Of a DNA stretch of 64,000 bases, positions 24,987 to 34,592 are shown one piece after another (position 1 is the first letter of the stretch; every line of letters begins with the position of its first letter). Position numbers and translations under genes: made by a program. The notes beneath the pieces were generated by a model that saw only the letters and a list, made by a program, of their open reading frames with translations, did not search any database and was not told the origin of the DNA. The stretch spans positions 1 to 64,000 of the forward strand of contig NZ_WINH01000007.1 of NCBI RefSeq assembly GCF_010993985.1. Reading direction: 5' to 3'. The stretch comes from Paraferrimonas sp. SM1919 (GTDB taxonomy: Bacteria; Pseudomonadota; Gammaproteobacteria; Enterobacterales; Shewanellaceae).

Positions 24987-25301
24987 TTACTTATTATCAA
25001 TTGCGATTTCGCCTAGTAACCTCTTAACCACCAGAGTATTCCTCGTTAGGACGTATATAATCACAGAGAAACCACCAAGTGTACACAATGTAAAAAATAT
25101 AAAAATGTACTTCTTCCATCCAGTTAGCTTAAAGCACAAGAACATCGAGTAAGTAAGCATCGCAATTAGAAATGCAATAGCAATTACACCTTCCCAAAAA
25201 ACAAATAGGTCATTTTTATTAAGGCCAAAAAAATGACCTATCATCGTTACAATAAAAGCATATAGCGTATAAGACCAAAAGGCTTTTAGTTTTTGATACA
25301 T
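24987..25301 (-). CDS. Small membrane protein, candidate immunity protein
   Basis: This is a 104-aa protein with about three transmembrane segments (roughly 9-27, 38-58 and 67-87) and a charged C-terminus. I use the ATG at 25301; an in-frame GTG at 25313 is possible. Just upstream, a minus-strand frame NFIGKLKFKW ends with TAA five bases before this ATG and is cut by the repeat at 25337. This is the same layout as the other cassettes: tail of a gene, then a small gene. No family is recognised. Confidence 0.6.
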   Translation of the reverse strand: MYQKLKAFWSYTLYAFIVTMIGHFFGLNKNDLFVFWEGVIAIAFLIAMLTYSMFLCFKLTGWKKYIFIFFTLCTLGGFSVIIYVLTRNTLVVKRLLGEIAIDNK

Positions 25302-25336
25302 ATTAATTACCACTTAAATTTCAATTTTCCGATAAA

Positions 25337-25592
25337 ATTAACTATAGCCACCCATTATTAATCAATAACTTACAACACAAAATCTTGAACTTCAATCAAG
25401 CTTCATTCATGTTGGCCATACTCTGTGGTGCTTGGAAGTAAGGTTGAGCTTTATTGGCTTGGTTTGGTTACTTTAAGTATCTATTCATCAAAAATCACGC
25501 AACACTGTGACACCGCAGGTGCAGTGCAAAATTTGAATAGATAAGTGGTGTGTTTACTCGAAAGCAATTAATTATGGGTGTCTATATGTGTG
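25337..25592. mobile_element. 256-bp MITE/REPIN-like element, copy 2
   Basis: This is the second copy of the element at 24621, with three mismatches. It borders the duplicated nitroreductase 3' region almost directly (three bases apart), while copy 1 is followed by a 24-bp piece of the same gene end. Both elements therefore share a junction with nitroreductase DNA on their right side. Confidence 0.8.
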
Positions 25593-25595
25593 CCG

Positions 25596-25768
25596 AAAAG
25601 GGAGTCACTGTGTGACTTAGAGGGCACTTCGTTGCGAAGCCCCCCTCGACTCTCAAGACTGATTTAATGCTTAAAAATTACAGAATCGTTTTCAACACGT
25701 TGGCGCTCGCCATAAACGCCTTCATCTGTACGCTTACCACAGCTAATGATCATAGTGATATCGACGTT
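25596..25768. repeat. 173-bp duplication of the nitroreductase 3' region, copy B
   Basis: This is the counterpart of 22627-22799 and includes the 3' end of the intact nitroreductase gene and its downstream hairpin region. Confidence 0.9.
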
Positions 25769-26389
25769 ACTCGGTAGGCCAAGGAGCTTTTTGGCTTTAT
25801 TGGAATCAAAGCCTTCCATCGGACAAGTGTCATAGCCTTGTTCTGTCATAGCCAGCATAAAAGTCATGGCGGCTAATGAGCTGCTTTTATGCAAGGTGGC
25901 GTGCACATCTGACTTCGCTACTTCACGAACCATAGGGCGTTTAAAGCCCATAACAAAGCTCATGACTTTACGCCCCATGCCATAAAGACCAAACCTATCG
26001 TTGTTGTATAGAAACGGGATGAGCTTTTCGTAATACTTATAGGCACCCAGGGCCGCTTTGTCGGTACGGCCATTGAAACTATCGCGAATATGCTTGGCAT
26101 TATTCTCGGCTCTTTGTTTCCAATCCGTTGGTGTGGTGACAAATACCACTAATTCATTCGCGGTTTTGGCGGCGTTTTGGTTCATACAGATTTTAGCTAA
26201 AGCGGCTTTTTTATCGGCGTCAATCACACGGTGGAATTGCCATAACTGCATATTAGAACTGTTGGGGCTGAGAGTTGCTAATTCCAGGGCGCGTTGGACG
26301 CTATCATGATTAAATTGATGTTGCTGGTCATACTTGCGCACTGAGCGACGTTGGTGAATTAAGGTTTCAAGTGCAGTGTAGCTTGCCAT
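25664..26389 (-). CDS. Nitroreductase family flavoprotein
   Basis: This 241-aa FMN-dependent oxidoreductase of the NfsB-like family reduces nitro compounds, quinones or related substrates with NAD(P)H. The N-terminal LIHQRRSVRKYD is the FMN-phosphate-binding motif, followed by LSPNSSNMQLWQFH. The C-terminal TCPMEGFDSNKAKKLLGLP and IISCGKRTDEGVYG are also typical. It is a single gene with a terminator shared with metR upstream. Its last 34 codons are duplicated at 22695. Confidence 0.9.
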   Translation of the reverse strand: MASYTALETLIHQRRSVRKYDQQHQFNHDSVQRALELATLSPNSSNMQLWQFHRVIDADKKAALAKICMNQNAAKTANELVVFVTTPTDWKQRAENNAKHIRDSFNGRTDKAALGAYKYYEKLIPFLYNNDRFGLYGMGRKVMSFVMGFKRPMVREVAKSDVHATLHKSSSLAAMTFMLAMTEQGYDTCPMEGFDSNKAKKLLGLPSNVDITMIISCGKRTDEGVYGERQRVENDSVIFKH

Positions 26390-26473
26390 AGAATTTGCCT
26401 GTAAATTGAAATTTGCGCATTTAACCAGCCAAGTTTAGCAATTTCAACCCAATTGCCACCAAGGAGTAATAAC

Positions 26474-26507
26474 AAAAACGCCGAATGAGATGCTCATTCG
26501 GCGTTTT
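26474..26507. terminator. Terminator downstream of metR
   Basis: AACGCCGAATGAG and CTCATTCGGCGTT form a 13-bp stem with A4 before and T4 after. On the minus strand it ends metR transcription ahead of the nitroreductase gene. Confidence 0.8.
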
Positions 26508-26525
26508 AGGGGAAAACAGCAGTGG

Positions 26526-27440
26526 TTAGGCCGCGGCGACTTCTTTAAGTTGATACTGACTCGCTTCTAAACAAATTTCATTTTTAAGCTGATTAAGGAG
26601 ATCTTGGTGTTTAGTGCTTCGATTAATTGCACTAAATAAAGGTCTATGCAGTCCGTCTTTGCCTAAAGAAATACTGGCTAACGAAATACCATGGGTTTCA
26701 GGTATTGACCAAATTGGTAACGCAGTGACACCATCTCCAGAGGCAACTCGCTGCATCAGCATCAGGGTTAATTCACATTGTTTTTGCTGACCAATTGTCA
26801 CTTGTGCTGGCGCTAAGAAGTGCTTATATAAATCAACTTTATCAAGTGGAAGAGGGTAAGTCAGAAGGTTACTATCAGTTAGTTGCTGGGGACTAACAAA
26901 TTCTTGATGCGCTAGCGAGTGATTTTTTGAAGTAAGTAATCGAACTTCAAAATCAAAAAGGTGTTGGTATTGAATTTGGTAACTTGGTGTTGGGTCAGAG
27001 GTAAATACGAGGTCGATGTCGTTGGCTTCTAAAGCATCTAAAGATTGGAAACCATGGCGGGCAGTGAAGTTGATATCAACATCTGGGTGCATTACTCGGA
27101 ATCTTTCTAGTGCTGGTTGCATCCATCTATAACAACTTTGACATTCAACCCCAACATTTAATGCTATTCTTTGTTGTTCTAATCCCGCTTTTAACTCCTG
27201 CTCTGCAGCGATAACTTCTGGAATTATTTTTTCGGCTAAGCTGATTAGCCTTTGACCTTCTGGGGTAAAATTAAGCGGCTTACTTTTCCTAATGAAAAGT
27301 TGAGCATCAATTCGAGTCTCTAATTCTTTAATTTGATGTGATAGCGCAGATTGTGTCACAAATCTTTTTTTTGCCGCCCCGGCAAGACTTCCTGTTTCTT
27401 TAAGTGCTATCAGGGTACGTAAATGACGTAACTCGATCAT
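26526..27440 (-). CDS. metR: LysR-type transcriptional regulator MetR
   Basis: This 304-aa LysR regulator controls methionine biosynthesis genes with homocysteine as co-effector. The N-terminus MIELRHLRTLIALKETGSLAGAA and the helix-turn-helix TQSALSHQIKELE closely match E. coli MetR, as do VECQSCYRWMQPALERF and LFDFEVRLLTSKNHSLA. No metE or metF is adjacent; the 364-base upstream region could carry its autoregulatory site. MetY at 1847 is a possible target elsewhere in the window. Confidence 0.9.
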   Translation of the reverse strand: MIELRHLRTLIALKETGSLAGAAKKRFVTQSALSHQIKELETRIDAQLFIRKSKPLNFTPEGQRLISLAEKIIPEVIAAEQELKAGLEQQRIALNVGVECQSCYRWMQPALERFRVMHPDVDINFTARHGFQSLDALEANDIDLVFTSDPTPSYQIQYQHLFDFEVRLLTSKNHSLAHQEFVSPQQLTDSNLLTYPLPLDKVDLYKHFLAPAQVTIGQQKQCELTLMLMQRVASGDGVTALPIWSIPETHGISLASISLGKDGLHRPLFSAINRSTKHQDLLNQLKNEICLEASQYQLKEVAAA

Positions 27441-27804
27441 GATGTCCTCACAATGTTTGGTTGGTATGTTTTCTTATTGTTCGGAGATGACATTGCTAAC
27501 AAAATTAGTTTAGCTTTTAAATCAAAGATTAAAAATCTAGATGAACTCAGCATCCAATGCATTCCCATGTTTTAATTTTTTATAATCATTTCAGATGATG
27601 AAATCTCATGTTGAATAATTATAATCAGTCCGTCTTCTTGGTCAGACCATTTTTCCAATTTATAACATTTCGCTCGAATAATCAATCGAGTTTTTCATTA
27701 AAAATGCGCTTTTTTAGCATAAATAGTCAATATGAGGTATGACCAGTCGTTATTGTGGCTAAAGTTTTGACTTTATGGGGGTATTTTGTTGCTTTTTTGA
27801 TTGG
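27441..27804. other. Intergenic region between metR and queG
   Basis: These 364 AT-rich bases hold no credible gene. TTTCAGATGATGAAA at 27589-27603 is a palindrome with the T-N11-A form of LysR-family sites and could be a MetR site (weak). CTCGA and TCGAG around 27672-27689 followed by T5 could be a weak terminator. Confidence 0.35.
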
Positions 27805-28950
27805 TTAGGAGTCTCTGGGCAATCCTTTATTTATGACTCGAATGAGCCGTTGGGTGCTTCTTTGATGACTAAAAGGGCGTTGTTCTTTTAGTGCTTGTTG
27901 CTGTAATGCCCATTGATAGTGTTCTTGTAAAAAACTTTCTTGGTAATCATTGGCTTGCTCTAAGGCTTGAATAATTTGCTCGCTATAACAGGCGTTGCCT
28001 AGGGCAATAGATAGGTTTCTTAACCACTTTTTATGGCCAATACGGCGAATAGCACTGCCTTGGGTTTTATCTAAAAATTCTTGCTCACTCCAGCTAAACA
28101 GTTCTAATAATTGTGGGGTGGTGAGTTCACTTCTGGCGTGGAAGTCGGTTTCTTTTGTTACTGGAGCTTCACGGTTAAATGGGCATACCAATTGGCAATC
28201 ATCACAACCATAAATACGATTGCCCATATTTTGTCTGAATTCGATAGGGATTGCGCCATCATGCTCAATGGTAAGATAAGAAATACAACGTCTGGCATCG
28301 ACCACGCCATCGGCAACAATGGCATTAGTTGGGCAAATGGTTTTACAGGCTACGCAGCTGCCACATTGATTCTTCACTGGAGTATCCGTGGGCAAGGGCA
28401 AGTTGACGAATAGCTCCCCTAAAAAGAACCAGCTACCTGCCTTCTCGTTTAATAATAACGAGTGTTTTCCTGTCCAACCTAAGCCGGATTTTTCAGCGAG
28501 GGCGCGCTCCATAACGGGGGCTGAATCGACAAAAGGGCGGCCTTGGTATTCCGGTACCACTTCGGCGATTTTTTGCCCGAGCTTTTTGAGGCGATTACGC
28601 ATCATTTTATGGTAGTCACGACCAAGGGAATAGCGACTGATGTAGGCTTGTAAAGGATCCTTTAGGTTGCTGGCAAATTTGGCATTAGGAGGTAGGTAGT
28701 TCATTCTGACAGTGACTACTCGTAAGGTTCCTGGGTGCAGCTCAGCTGGTCGGTAACGTTTTGAACCATGTTCAGCCATAAAATTCATGCTGCCATGCAT
28801 GCCCTCATCGAGCCATTTTTGTAATGGCAGCGCGTGGGCTTCTAAATCAATATCGCTAATACCAACCTGAGCAAAGCCTAACTCTAGCCCCCACTGTTTA
28901 ATTTGATTGGCAAGTTGTTGTAATTGTTCGCAAGATAAAGACGCTGACAT
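27805..28950 (-). CDS. queG: Epoxyqueuosine reductase
   Basis: This cobalamin- and Fe-S-dependent enzyme reduces epoxyqueuosine to queuosine in tRNA wobble positions, the last step of the pathway. Two ferredoxin-like clusters are visible: CGSCVACKTICP and CDDCQLVCP with a further CISYL cysteine. I use the ATG at 28950 (MSASLSCEQLQQ), giving 381 aa as in E. coli (379 aa). The frame is open upstream to 29106, but that extra part is unlike the family and would overlap the promoter of the divergent nupC. Confidence 0.93.
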   Translation of the reverse strand: MSASLSCEQLQQLANQIKQWGLELGFAQVGISDIDLEAHALPLQKWLDEGMHGSMNFMAEHGSKRYRPAELHPGTLRVVTVRMNYLPPNAKFASNLKDPLQAYISRYSLGRDYHKMMRNRLKKLGQKIAEVVPEYQGRPFVDSAPVMERALAEKSGLGWTGKHSLLLNEKAGSWFFLGELFVNLPLPTDTPVKNQCGSCVACKTICPTNAIVADGVVDARRCISYLTIEHDGAIPIEFRQNMGNRIYGCDDCQLVCPFNREAPVTKETDFHARSELTTPQLLELFSWSEQEFLDKTQGSAIRRIGHKKWLRNLSIALGNACYSEQIIQALEQANDYQESFLQEHYQWALQQQALKEQRPFSHQRSTQRLIRVINKGLPRDS

Positions 28951-29145
28951 GTTTAACCCAAAAGATGAATACGCCGTTATTTTACCACAGGCTGGTGATG
29001 AGAGGGTGAGCTTATATTTTCCCGTGGTAAACAATAAAAAGTTTTTTGTGACGCTGGGCTGATAATCATGTTTTGCCGCTAGTGACTTAAAAAGCTGTGG
29101 GTACAATTGCTCCTAATTTGTTGTTGGGTAATTTATAGGTAAAAC

Positions 29146-30354
29146 ATGCAGCTGTTTATGGGATTGGTAGGGGTAGTGACTCTACTGCTTTGCGCTTTCG
29201 CGCTTTCGGAAAATAAAAAGGCAATCAACTGGCGTACCGTACTAGGCGCGCTAGGTCTGCAGGCTGCTTTTGCGGCATTAGTCTTATACGTGCCATTAGG
29301 TCAGTCGTTACTAGGCGCGATGAGTTCTGGTGTGGCTTCTTTATTAAGCTTTTCTGAGCAGGGTATTCGTTTTGTATTGGGTGACCTTTACGATACCGGC
29401 TTTATTTTTGCGGTTAAAGTTCTACCACTTATTATTTTTATTAGTGCGCTAATTTCGTTGCTATACCATATCGGTGCGATGCAATGGGTGATTAAAGTGA
29501 TTGGTGGTGGCTTACAGCGTTTATTAAAAACATCTCGCGCAGAATCATTTGTGGCGACGGGTAATATCTTCCTATCCCAAGGTGAGTCACCGCTATTAGT
29601 TCGTCCGTTTTTAAATAAGATGACCCGTTCTGAGCTGTTTGCGGTAATGACAGGTGGTATGGCATCGGTTGCCGGCTCTGTGCTTGGCGGTTACGCTGGT
29701 TTAGGGGTTGAGCTTAAATACCTGATTGCTGCTAGTTTTATGGCGGCTCCAGCGGGCTTATTAATGGCTAAAATTTTAGTGCCAGAAACTCAGCAGGTTT
29801 CTAATCAAGATGATATTGAACTTGAGAAAAGCGAGTTTTCAAATGGTATTGATGCCATGGCCGCAGGTGCCATGAATGGTATGCGGGTAGCCGTTGCTGT
29901 GGGCACTATGCTGATTGCATTTATTTCGGTTATTGCGATGGCGAATGCCGGCCTTGAAACGCTGGGTGCGGCAGTAGGTGTTGAAGGCTTAACGCTGCAA
30001 AAAATACTGGGTTATGTATTTGCCCCTATCGCCTTTATTATTGGAGTTCCAGCCAGTGAAATGGTAACGGCAGCCTCTTTAATTGGCCAAAAAGTAGTAA
30101 TGAACGAGTTTGTTGCCTTTATCGATTTTGCCTCTATTAAAGATACGTTATCGGCCAACACGCAGGTGATTATTACTTTTGTGCTGTGTGGTTTTGCAAA
30201 CATTGGCTCGATTGCGATTCAAATTGGCTCGATTGGGGCAATGGCGCCAGAGCGTCGCGGTGATGTGGCGAACCTAGGTCTTAAAGCTGTGATTGCTGCA
30301 ACCCTAGCAAACCTGATGAGCGCAACTCTAGCGGGTATCTTTATCGCGCTGTAA
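29146..30354 (+). CDS. nupC: Concentrative nucleoside transporter, NupC family
   Basis: This is a 402-aa cation-coupled nucleoside importer of the inner membrane. Typical parts are the gate domain ISALISLLYHIGAMQWVI, the core FLSQGESPLLVRPFL and MTGGMASVAGSVLGGY, and GVPASEMVTAASLIGQKVVMNEFVAF near the C-terminus. It is monocistronic, divergent from queG, and ends at a clear terminator. Confidence 0.93.
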   Translation: MQLFMGLVGVVTLLLCAFALSENKKAINWRTVLGALGLQAAFAALVLYVPLGQSLLGAMSSGVASLLSFSEQGIRFVLGDLYDTGFIFAVKVLPLIIFISALISLLYHIGAMQWVIKVIGGGLQRLLKTSRAESFVATGNIFLSQGESPLLVRPFLNKMTRSELFAVMTGGMASVAGSVLGGYAGLGVELKYLIAASFMAAPAGLLMAKILVPETQQVSNQDDIELEKSEFSNGIDAMAAGAMNGMRVAVAVGTMLIAFISVIAMANAGLETLGAAVGVEGLTLQKILGYVFAPIAFIIGVPASEMVTAASLIGQKVVMNEFVAFIDFASIKDTLSANTQVIITFVLCGFANIGSIAIQIGSIGAMAPERRGDVANLGLKAVIAATLANLMSATLAGIFIAL

Positions 30355-30375
30355 GTTTCAGTAGGATTAGGTTAA

Positions 30376-30400
30376 GGTCAGCATATTGCTGGCCTTTTTT
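30376..30400 (+). terminator. Terminator of nupC
   Basis: GGTCAGCA and TGCTGGCC form the stem around TAT, followed by T6. The next gene begins at the first base after the T tract. Confidence 0.75.
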
Positions 30401-30946
30401 ATGGATGATGATATGCAAGTTTCCCCTTCACCAAGATTAACCTATCGCCTATTAAGTGCTGATGATAAGCAGCTTTTGTTTGATCTTGACCAAGACCCAC
30501 AAGTGATGCGTCATTTAAACCATGGTATACCTTCCAGTTGGGATGACATTAATAATAGGTTTTTGCCACGGCTGGCTAAGTACCATAATCCAGATAAAGG
30601 CTGGGGACTGTGGGGTTGCTTTTTAGAATCAAAATTTATTGGTTGGGTTCTTATTCGCCCTGCTGGCTTTTTTACTGATAAGCCGGATTTTAGCGCCTTA
30701 GAGATAGGTTGGCGTTTTGTGCAAAGCAGTTGGGGTAAGGGCTATGCCACTGAAGCGGCGCAGGCAGTAATGCAGCAGCTACAGCTTGCCGGAAACCATA
30801 AATACATTGCCGTTGCGGCGATTGAAAATGCGGCTTCGGTTAAGGTCATGCAGCGCATCGGACTGGAATACTTATCTACAGGGATTGATGAGGATCCCGC
30901 TTGGGATGGTGAAGTGGTACGTTATTTCAAAGATTTTAGTGCCTAA
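30401..30946 (+). CDS. GNAT family N-acetyltransferase
   Basis: This 181-aa RimJ/RimL-type acetyltransferase has the LTYRLLSADDKQLLFDLDQDPQVMRHL opening of that subfamily. The acetyl-CoA-binding region is SSWGKGYATEAAQAVMQQ, followed by the late ENAASVKVMQRIGLE. The start is uncertain: ATG at 30401 directly follows the terminator T tract and lacks a clear ribosome-binding site, and ATG at 30413 is an alternative. The substrate is unknown. Confidence 0.85.
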   Translation: MDDDMQVSPSPRLTYRLLSADDKQLLFDLDQDPQVMRHLNHGIPSSWDDINNRFLPRLAKYHNPDKGWGLWGCFLESKFIGWVLIRPAGFFTDKPDFSALEIGWRFVQSSWGKGYATEAAQAVMQQLQLAGNHKYIAVAAIENAASVKVMQRIGLEYLSTGIDEDPAWDGEVVRYFKDFSA

Positions 30947-30999
30947 TCCCTTAGCTATTAGCTAAAATAGCTGCAAAATTTATTTTTAGGAAAATTATT

Positions 31000-31647
31000 T
31001 TGTCTAAAGCACAAAATTATAATCAAGCCATTATTGAATTTGTTGATGCGGCCTTAACCGAACTCGAGCAGTGGCGCGGTGATTCAGCCGCAAAAAGTGG
31101 TAAGGCAGAAAATCATTTTCTAACCCATTGGATTGTGACCGCAATTAAAAAGCAACGCTTCTCTAACTTGATTGCCAAGCAGTTGCATGCTTTTGTATCC
31201 CAAGCACGTTCAAAGGGAGCGGGTGCTAATCTGGTGGCGCAGTTGCAAGATATTCAAGCGCAATACCAGCAAGTGCAAGGCTATGAACAGGGCATGGGTG
31301 AACGCTTAACTGCACTATTAGAAGACGTGGAAGCCCATGATTGGGAAACCGAATTTGAAGATGTGCTTGATGAAAAAATTATGATCAAGGGCATTGGTAA
31401 GCCGATTGTAGTGTTGTGTGCGAGCGAGTACCCCGCCACGATTGTGGATGGTGAATTTACCAAACCGGTGCGTTTATTTGTGCGTGGCGATGCCCAAGCT
31501 TTTGCAAAGCTGGCCCTCAAGCATAAGTTATTGGTCAGCCAAGGGGTAAAGAAAACCTCGCTGGTGAAATACCATCTCACCTACACCATGTACCCACAAA
31601 ATCTACAGCCAGAGCTGCCAGAAATTGTTAATGGTATTAGTCAGTAG
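31000..31647 (+). CDS. DUF2913 family protein
   Basis: This is a 215-aa soluble protein starting with TTG (AGGA upstream). The N-terminal YNQAIIEFVDAALTELEQW, HFLTHWIVTAIKKQRF and the long helical stretch are typical of DUF2913, found in Vibrio and Alteromonadales, function unknown. The C-terminal half contains IVVLCASEYPATIVDGEF and a KKTSLVKYHLTYTMYP segment. It is convergent with xseA, with only 3 bases between stops. Confidence 0.75.
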   Translation: MSKAQNYNQAIIEFVDAALTELEQWRGDSAAKSGKAENHFLTHWIVTAIKKQRFSNLIAKQLHAFVSQARSKGAGANLVAQLQDIQAQYQQVQGYEQGMGERLTALLEDVEAHDWETEFEDVLDEKIMIKGIGKPIVVLCASEYPATIVDGEFTKPVRLFVRGDAQAFAKLALKHKLLVSQGVKKTSLVKYHLTYTMYPQNLQPELPEIVNGISQ

Positions 31648-31650
31648 ACG

Positions 31651-32991
31651 TTAATCTGGTTTAACTTGCGTCACTGTGGCCTCTAGCTGTCCTTGCTTGA
31701 GGCGCACTTGAATTCTATCTCCACTAGATAGCGTGCTGCTGTCTTGGATAACCTTTTGTTGCTCATCTAAGGCGATGGCATAGCCTCGATTGAGGGTGTT
31801 TAATGGGCTGACGGCATTCAAGGTGGTCGAGAGTTTGTCGGCATGCTGTACTTTGGCGGTAACCAAAGCCTTTATTGCCTGGGTGAGCCTTTGCTCAAGC
31901 TGAGTTTTAGTGGCAGCAAGTTGGCTTAATTTAAGCTCAGGGGACTTACGGTTTAATCTTTGAGTTAAATTTGCCAGTGCTAATTGCTGTTGTGACAGTT
32001 TTTGTCCTAAACACTTTTCTAAACGGACACTTAATTCATCGAGTTGTTGTGATTGCTGATTCAGTCGGCGTTGGGGGTGGCAATTATCAAGGCGCAGTTT
32101 CAAATTAGCAAAACTTTGATTTTGCTTTGACCTTACGTTATTAAATCCGTGCCACAGGCGCGATTTTAACTGGCGTAGTTGTTGCCATTGCTCTTGCCTG
32201 TCTTGGGATAAAATTTCAGCTCCAGCCGATGGTGTAGGCGCCCTTAAATCGGCGACAAAATCACAGATGGTAACATCCACTTCATGGCCCACTGCACTGA
32301 TAATAGGCAGCTGGCAATCGTAAATAGCATGGGCTAAGGCTTCATCATTAAAGCACCATAAATCTTCTAAGGAGCCACCGCCCCTAGTGAGCAAAATCGC
32401 ATCGACTTCATTACGTTGAACCGCGATGTTAATAGCATTAATAATTTGCGCGGGGGCTGCTTCGCCCTGTACTTGGGTAGGATAAACAATCACTTCAAGA
32501 TCGGGGGCTCGTCGAGCAAGGACGTGCAATACATCGTGCAGAGCAGCCCCTGTAGCTGAGGTAATGATGCCTATGGTATTGGGTTTACCAATGGGCTTTT
32601 TATGGCTTTGTTCAAATAGGCCTTGTTCAAATAGTTTTTGTTTTAACTGTTCATATTGTTGCTGTAGTAGGCCTACGCCAACCGCTTGCATCGTTTCAAC
32701 AATTAATTGATAGTCCCCTCTGGGCTCATATACGCTAATATTGGCACATACAATGACTTGCTGGCCGTTTTTTGCTATAAAATTAACTAATGAACTCCGG
32801 CCTCTAAACATCGCACAACGAATTTGAGATTTATCATCTTTTAGGGTGAAATACCAGTGGCCAGAGCTAGGAGCTGAAAAGTTAGATACTTCACCAGTGA
32901 GCCATATTTGGCCGATGGTGCCTTCTAACAAATTTCTAACCTGATAATTAAGCTCTGAAACGCTAATTGGATGCTTTGAGGAGTGCCCCAT
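31651..32991 (-). CDS. xseA: Exodeoxyribonuclease VII large subunit
   Basis: This 446-aa protein (E. coli 456 aa) is the large subunit of the nuclease that degrades single-stranded DNA from either end. The N-terminal OB fold contains GEVSNFSAPSSGHWYFTLKD; the catalytic core has AVGHEVDVTICDFVADLRAPTPS and TRGGGSLEDLW; a long coiled, Gln-rich region follows. The small subunit XseB is not in this window. It is divergent from guaB, with a 124-base shared upstream region, as in related genomes. Confidence 0.95.
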   Translation of the reverse strand: MGHSSKHPISVSELNYQVRNLLEGTIGQIWLTGEVSNFSAPSSGHWYFTLKDDKSQIRCAMFRGRSSLVNFIAKNGQQVIVCANISVYEPRGDYQLIVETMQAVGVGLLQQQYEQLKQKLFEQGLFEQSHKKPIGKPNTIGIITSATGAALHDVLHVLARRAPDLEVIVYPTQVQGEAAPAQIINAINIAVQRNEVDAILLTRGGGSLEDLWCFNDEALAHAIYDCQLPIISAVGHEVDVTICDFVADLRAPTPSAGAEILSQDRQEQWQQLRQLKSRLWHGFNNVRSKQNQSFANLKLRLDNCHPQRRLNQQSQQLDELSVRLEKCLGQKLSQQQLALANLTQRLNRKSPELKLSQLAATKTQLEQRLTQAIKALVTAKVQHADKLSTTLNAVSPLNTLNRGYAIALDEQQKVIQDSSTLSSGDRIQVRLKQGQLEATVTQVKPD

Positions 32992-33115
32992 AGTGAAAAA
33001 ATCTAATGTAATTGTAATTTATTCATTTTCACATTTACTAAAGTGAATTTGCAAGCTAATATTTAGCCGCAATATCAATCACGTTCTTTCACCTAAACCC
33101 AAGCGAGATATTGCA

Positions 33116-34585
33116 ATGCTGCGTTTAAAAAAAGAAGCTCTAACCTTTGACGACGTACTACTAGTACCGGCTCATTCTGAAGTTCTACCAAACACTGCCT
33201 CCCTAAAAACGAGACTAACTAAAACTATTGAACTAAACGTTCCTATGCTTTCAGCATCTATGGATACCGTTACCGAAGCCCGTCTAGCTATTGCTATGGC
33301 ACAAGAAGGCGGTATTGGTTTTATCCATAAAAATATGCCAATTGAAGAACAAGCCGATGAAGTTCGTAAAGTGAAAAAATACGAATCGGGTGTGGTTCAG
33401 GCTCCTGTCACTGTGACGCCTGATATGACCATTGCCGAGGCCATCGAGAAATCACAACATACCGGCTTTGCCAGTTTTCCTGTTGTCGATAATGATAACC
33501 AGTTGGTTGGTATCATTACGGGCCGTGATGTTCGTTTTGTGGATGATCATAAAGTTCTCGTGAGCCAGGTGATGACCCCTAAAGAGCGTCTTGTTACTGT
33601 TGAAGAAGGCGCATCATTAGATGAGTGCCGTGCATTAATGTCTAAGCACAGAATTGAAAAAGTTTTAGTGGTTCGCCCTGATTTTTCACTCTCTGGCATG
33701 GTCACTTGTAAAGACTTTGAAAAAGCCGAGCGTAAGCCCAATGCTTGTAAAGATGAGCTAGGTCGCTTAAGAGTCGGGGCAGCTGTAGGTGCCGGCCCTG
33801 GCAACGAAGAGCGTGTAGCAGCTCTAGTAGAGGCGGGTGTTGATGTGCTGTTAATCGACAGTTCTCACGGCCATTCAGAAGGGGTGTTACAGCGTATTCG
33901 TGATACCAGAGCGGCTTACCCCGATCTGCAGATTATCGGTGGCAACGTGGCCACTGGTGAAGGCGCATTAGCTTTAGCTGAAGCCGGTGTCAGTGCGGTT
34001 AAAGTCGGGATTGGCCCTGGTTCAATTTGTACTACCCGTATTGTTACCGGTGTAGGTGTGCCACAAATTACAGCTGTATCCGATGCTGCGGCCGCAGTGG
34101 CTCATTTAGATATTCCAGTGATTGCCGATGGCGGTATCCGTTTCTCAGGGGATATCGCTAAAGCGATTGCGGCAGGAGCGTCATGTATCATGGCAGGCTC
34201 TATGCTGGCCGGGACCGAAGAAGCGCCTGGTGAGACAGTACTATTTCAAGGTCGTGCTTATAAATCTTATCGTGGCATGGGCTCGTTAGGAGCGATGTCA
34301 GGTAAGCAAGGTTCTTCAGATCGTTACTTCCAATCTGATAATGCTGCCGACAAATTAGTACCGGAAGGTATTGAAGGTCGAGTGCCTTACAAAGGTCGCG
34401 TAAAAGAGATCATTCATCAACAAATGGGTGGCTTACGTTCTTGCATGGGGCTTACTGGTTGCGCCACCATTGAAGAATTACGAACCAAAGCTGAGTTTGT
34501 GCAAGTGACTTCTGCTGGTATGGGTGAGTCGCATGTTCACGATGTAACGATTACCAAAGAAGCACCTAATTACCAACGCGGTTAA
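33116..34585 (+). CDS. guaB: IMP dehydrogenase
   Basis: This enzyme oxidises IMP to XMP with NAD+, the first committed step of GMP synthesis. The 489-aa length is standard. The catalytic cysteine is C305 in GPGSICTTR, two CBS domains occupy about residues 93-205, and the flap and mobile loop with GRVPYKGRV follow. It forms the gua operon with guaA, 59 bases downstream, with a hairpin terminator between them. Confidence 0.98.
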   Translation: MLRLKKEALTFDDVLLVPAHSEVLPNTASLKTRLTKTIELNVPMLSASMDTVTEARLAIAMAQEGGIGFIHKNMPIEEQADEVRKVKKYESGVVQAPVTVTPDMTIAEAIEKSQHTGFASFPVVDNDNQLVGIITGRDVRFVDDHKVLVSQVMTPKERLVTVEEGASLDECRALMSKHRIEKVLVVRPDFSLSGMVTCKDFEKAERKPNACKDELGRLRVGAAVGAGPGNEERVAALVEAGVDVLLIDSSHGHSEGVLQRIRDTRAAYPDLQIIGGNVATGEGALALAEAGVSAVKVGIGPGSICTTRIVTGVGVPQITAVSDAAAAVAHLDIPVIADGGIRFSGDIAKAIAAGASCIMAGSMLAGTEEAPGETVLFQGRAYKSYRGMGSLGAMSGKQGSSDRYFQSDNAADKLVPEGIEGRVPYKGRVKEIIHQQMGGLRSCMGLTGCATIEELRTKAEFVQVTSAGMGESHVHDVTITKEAPNYQRG

Positions 34586-34592
34586 TTAATAT

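Noticed and set aside
22627..25768. Integron cassette array
   Set aside because: No integrase gene and no attC-type core sites (RYYYAAC/GTTRRRY pairs at cassette boundaries) were seen; the boundaries are terminal inverted repeats next to a RAYT remnant.
28951..29106. N-terminal extension of QueG
   Set aside because: The extra 52 residues are unlike the family, and the start at 28950 gives the standard length.
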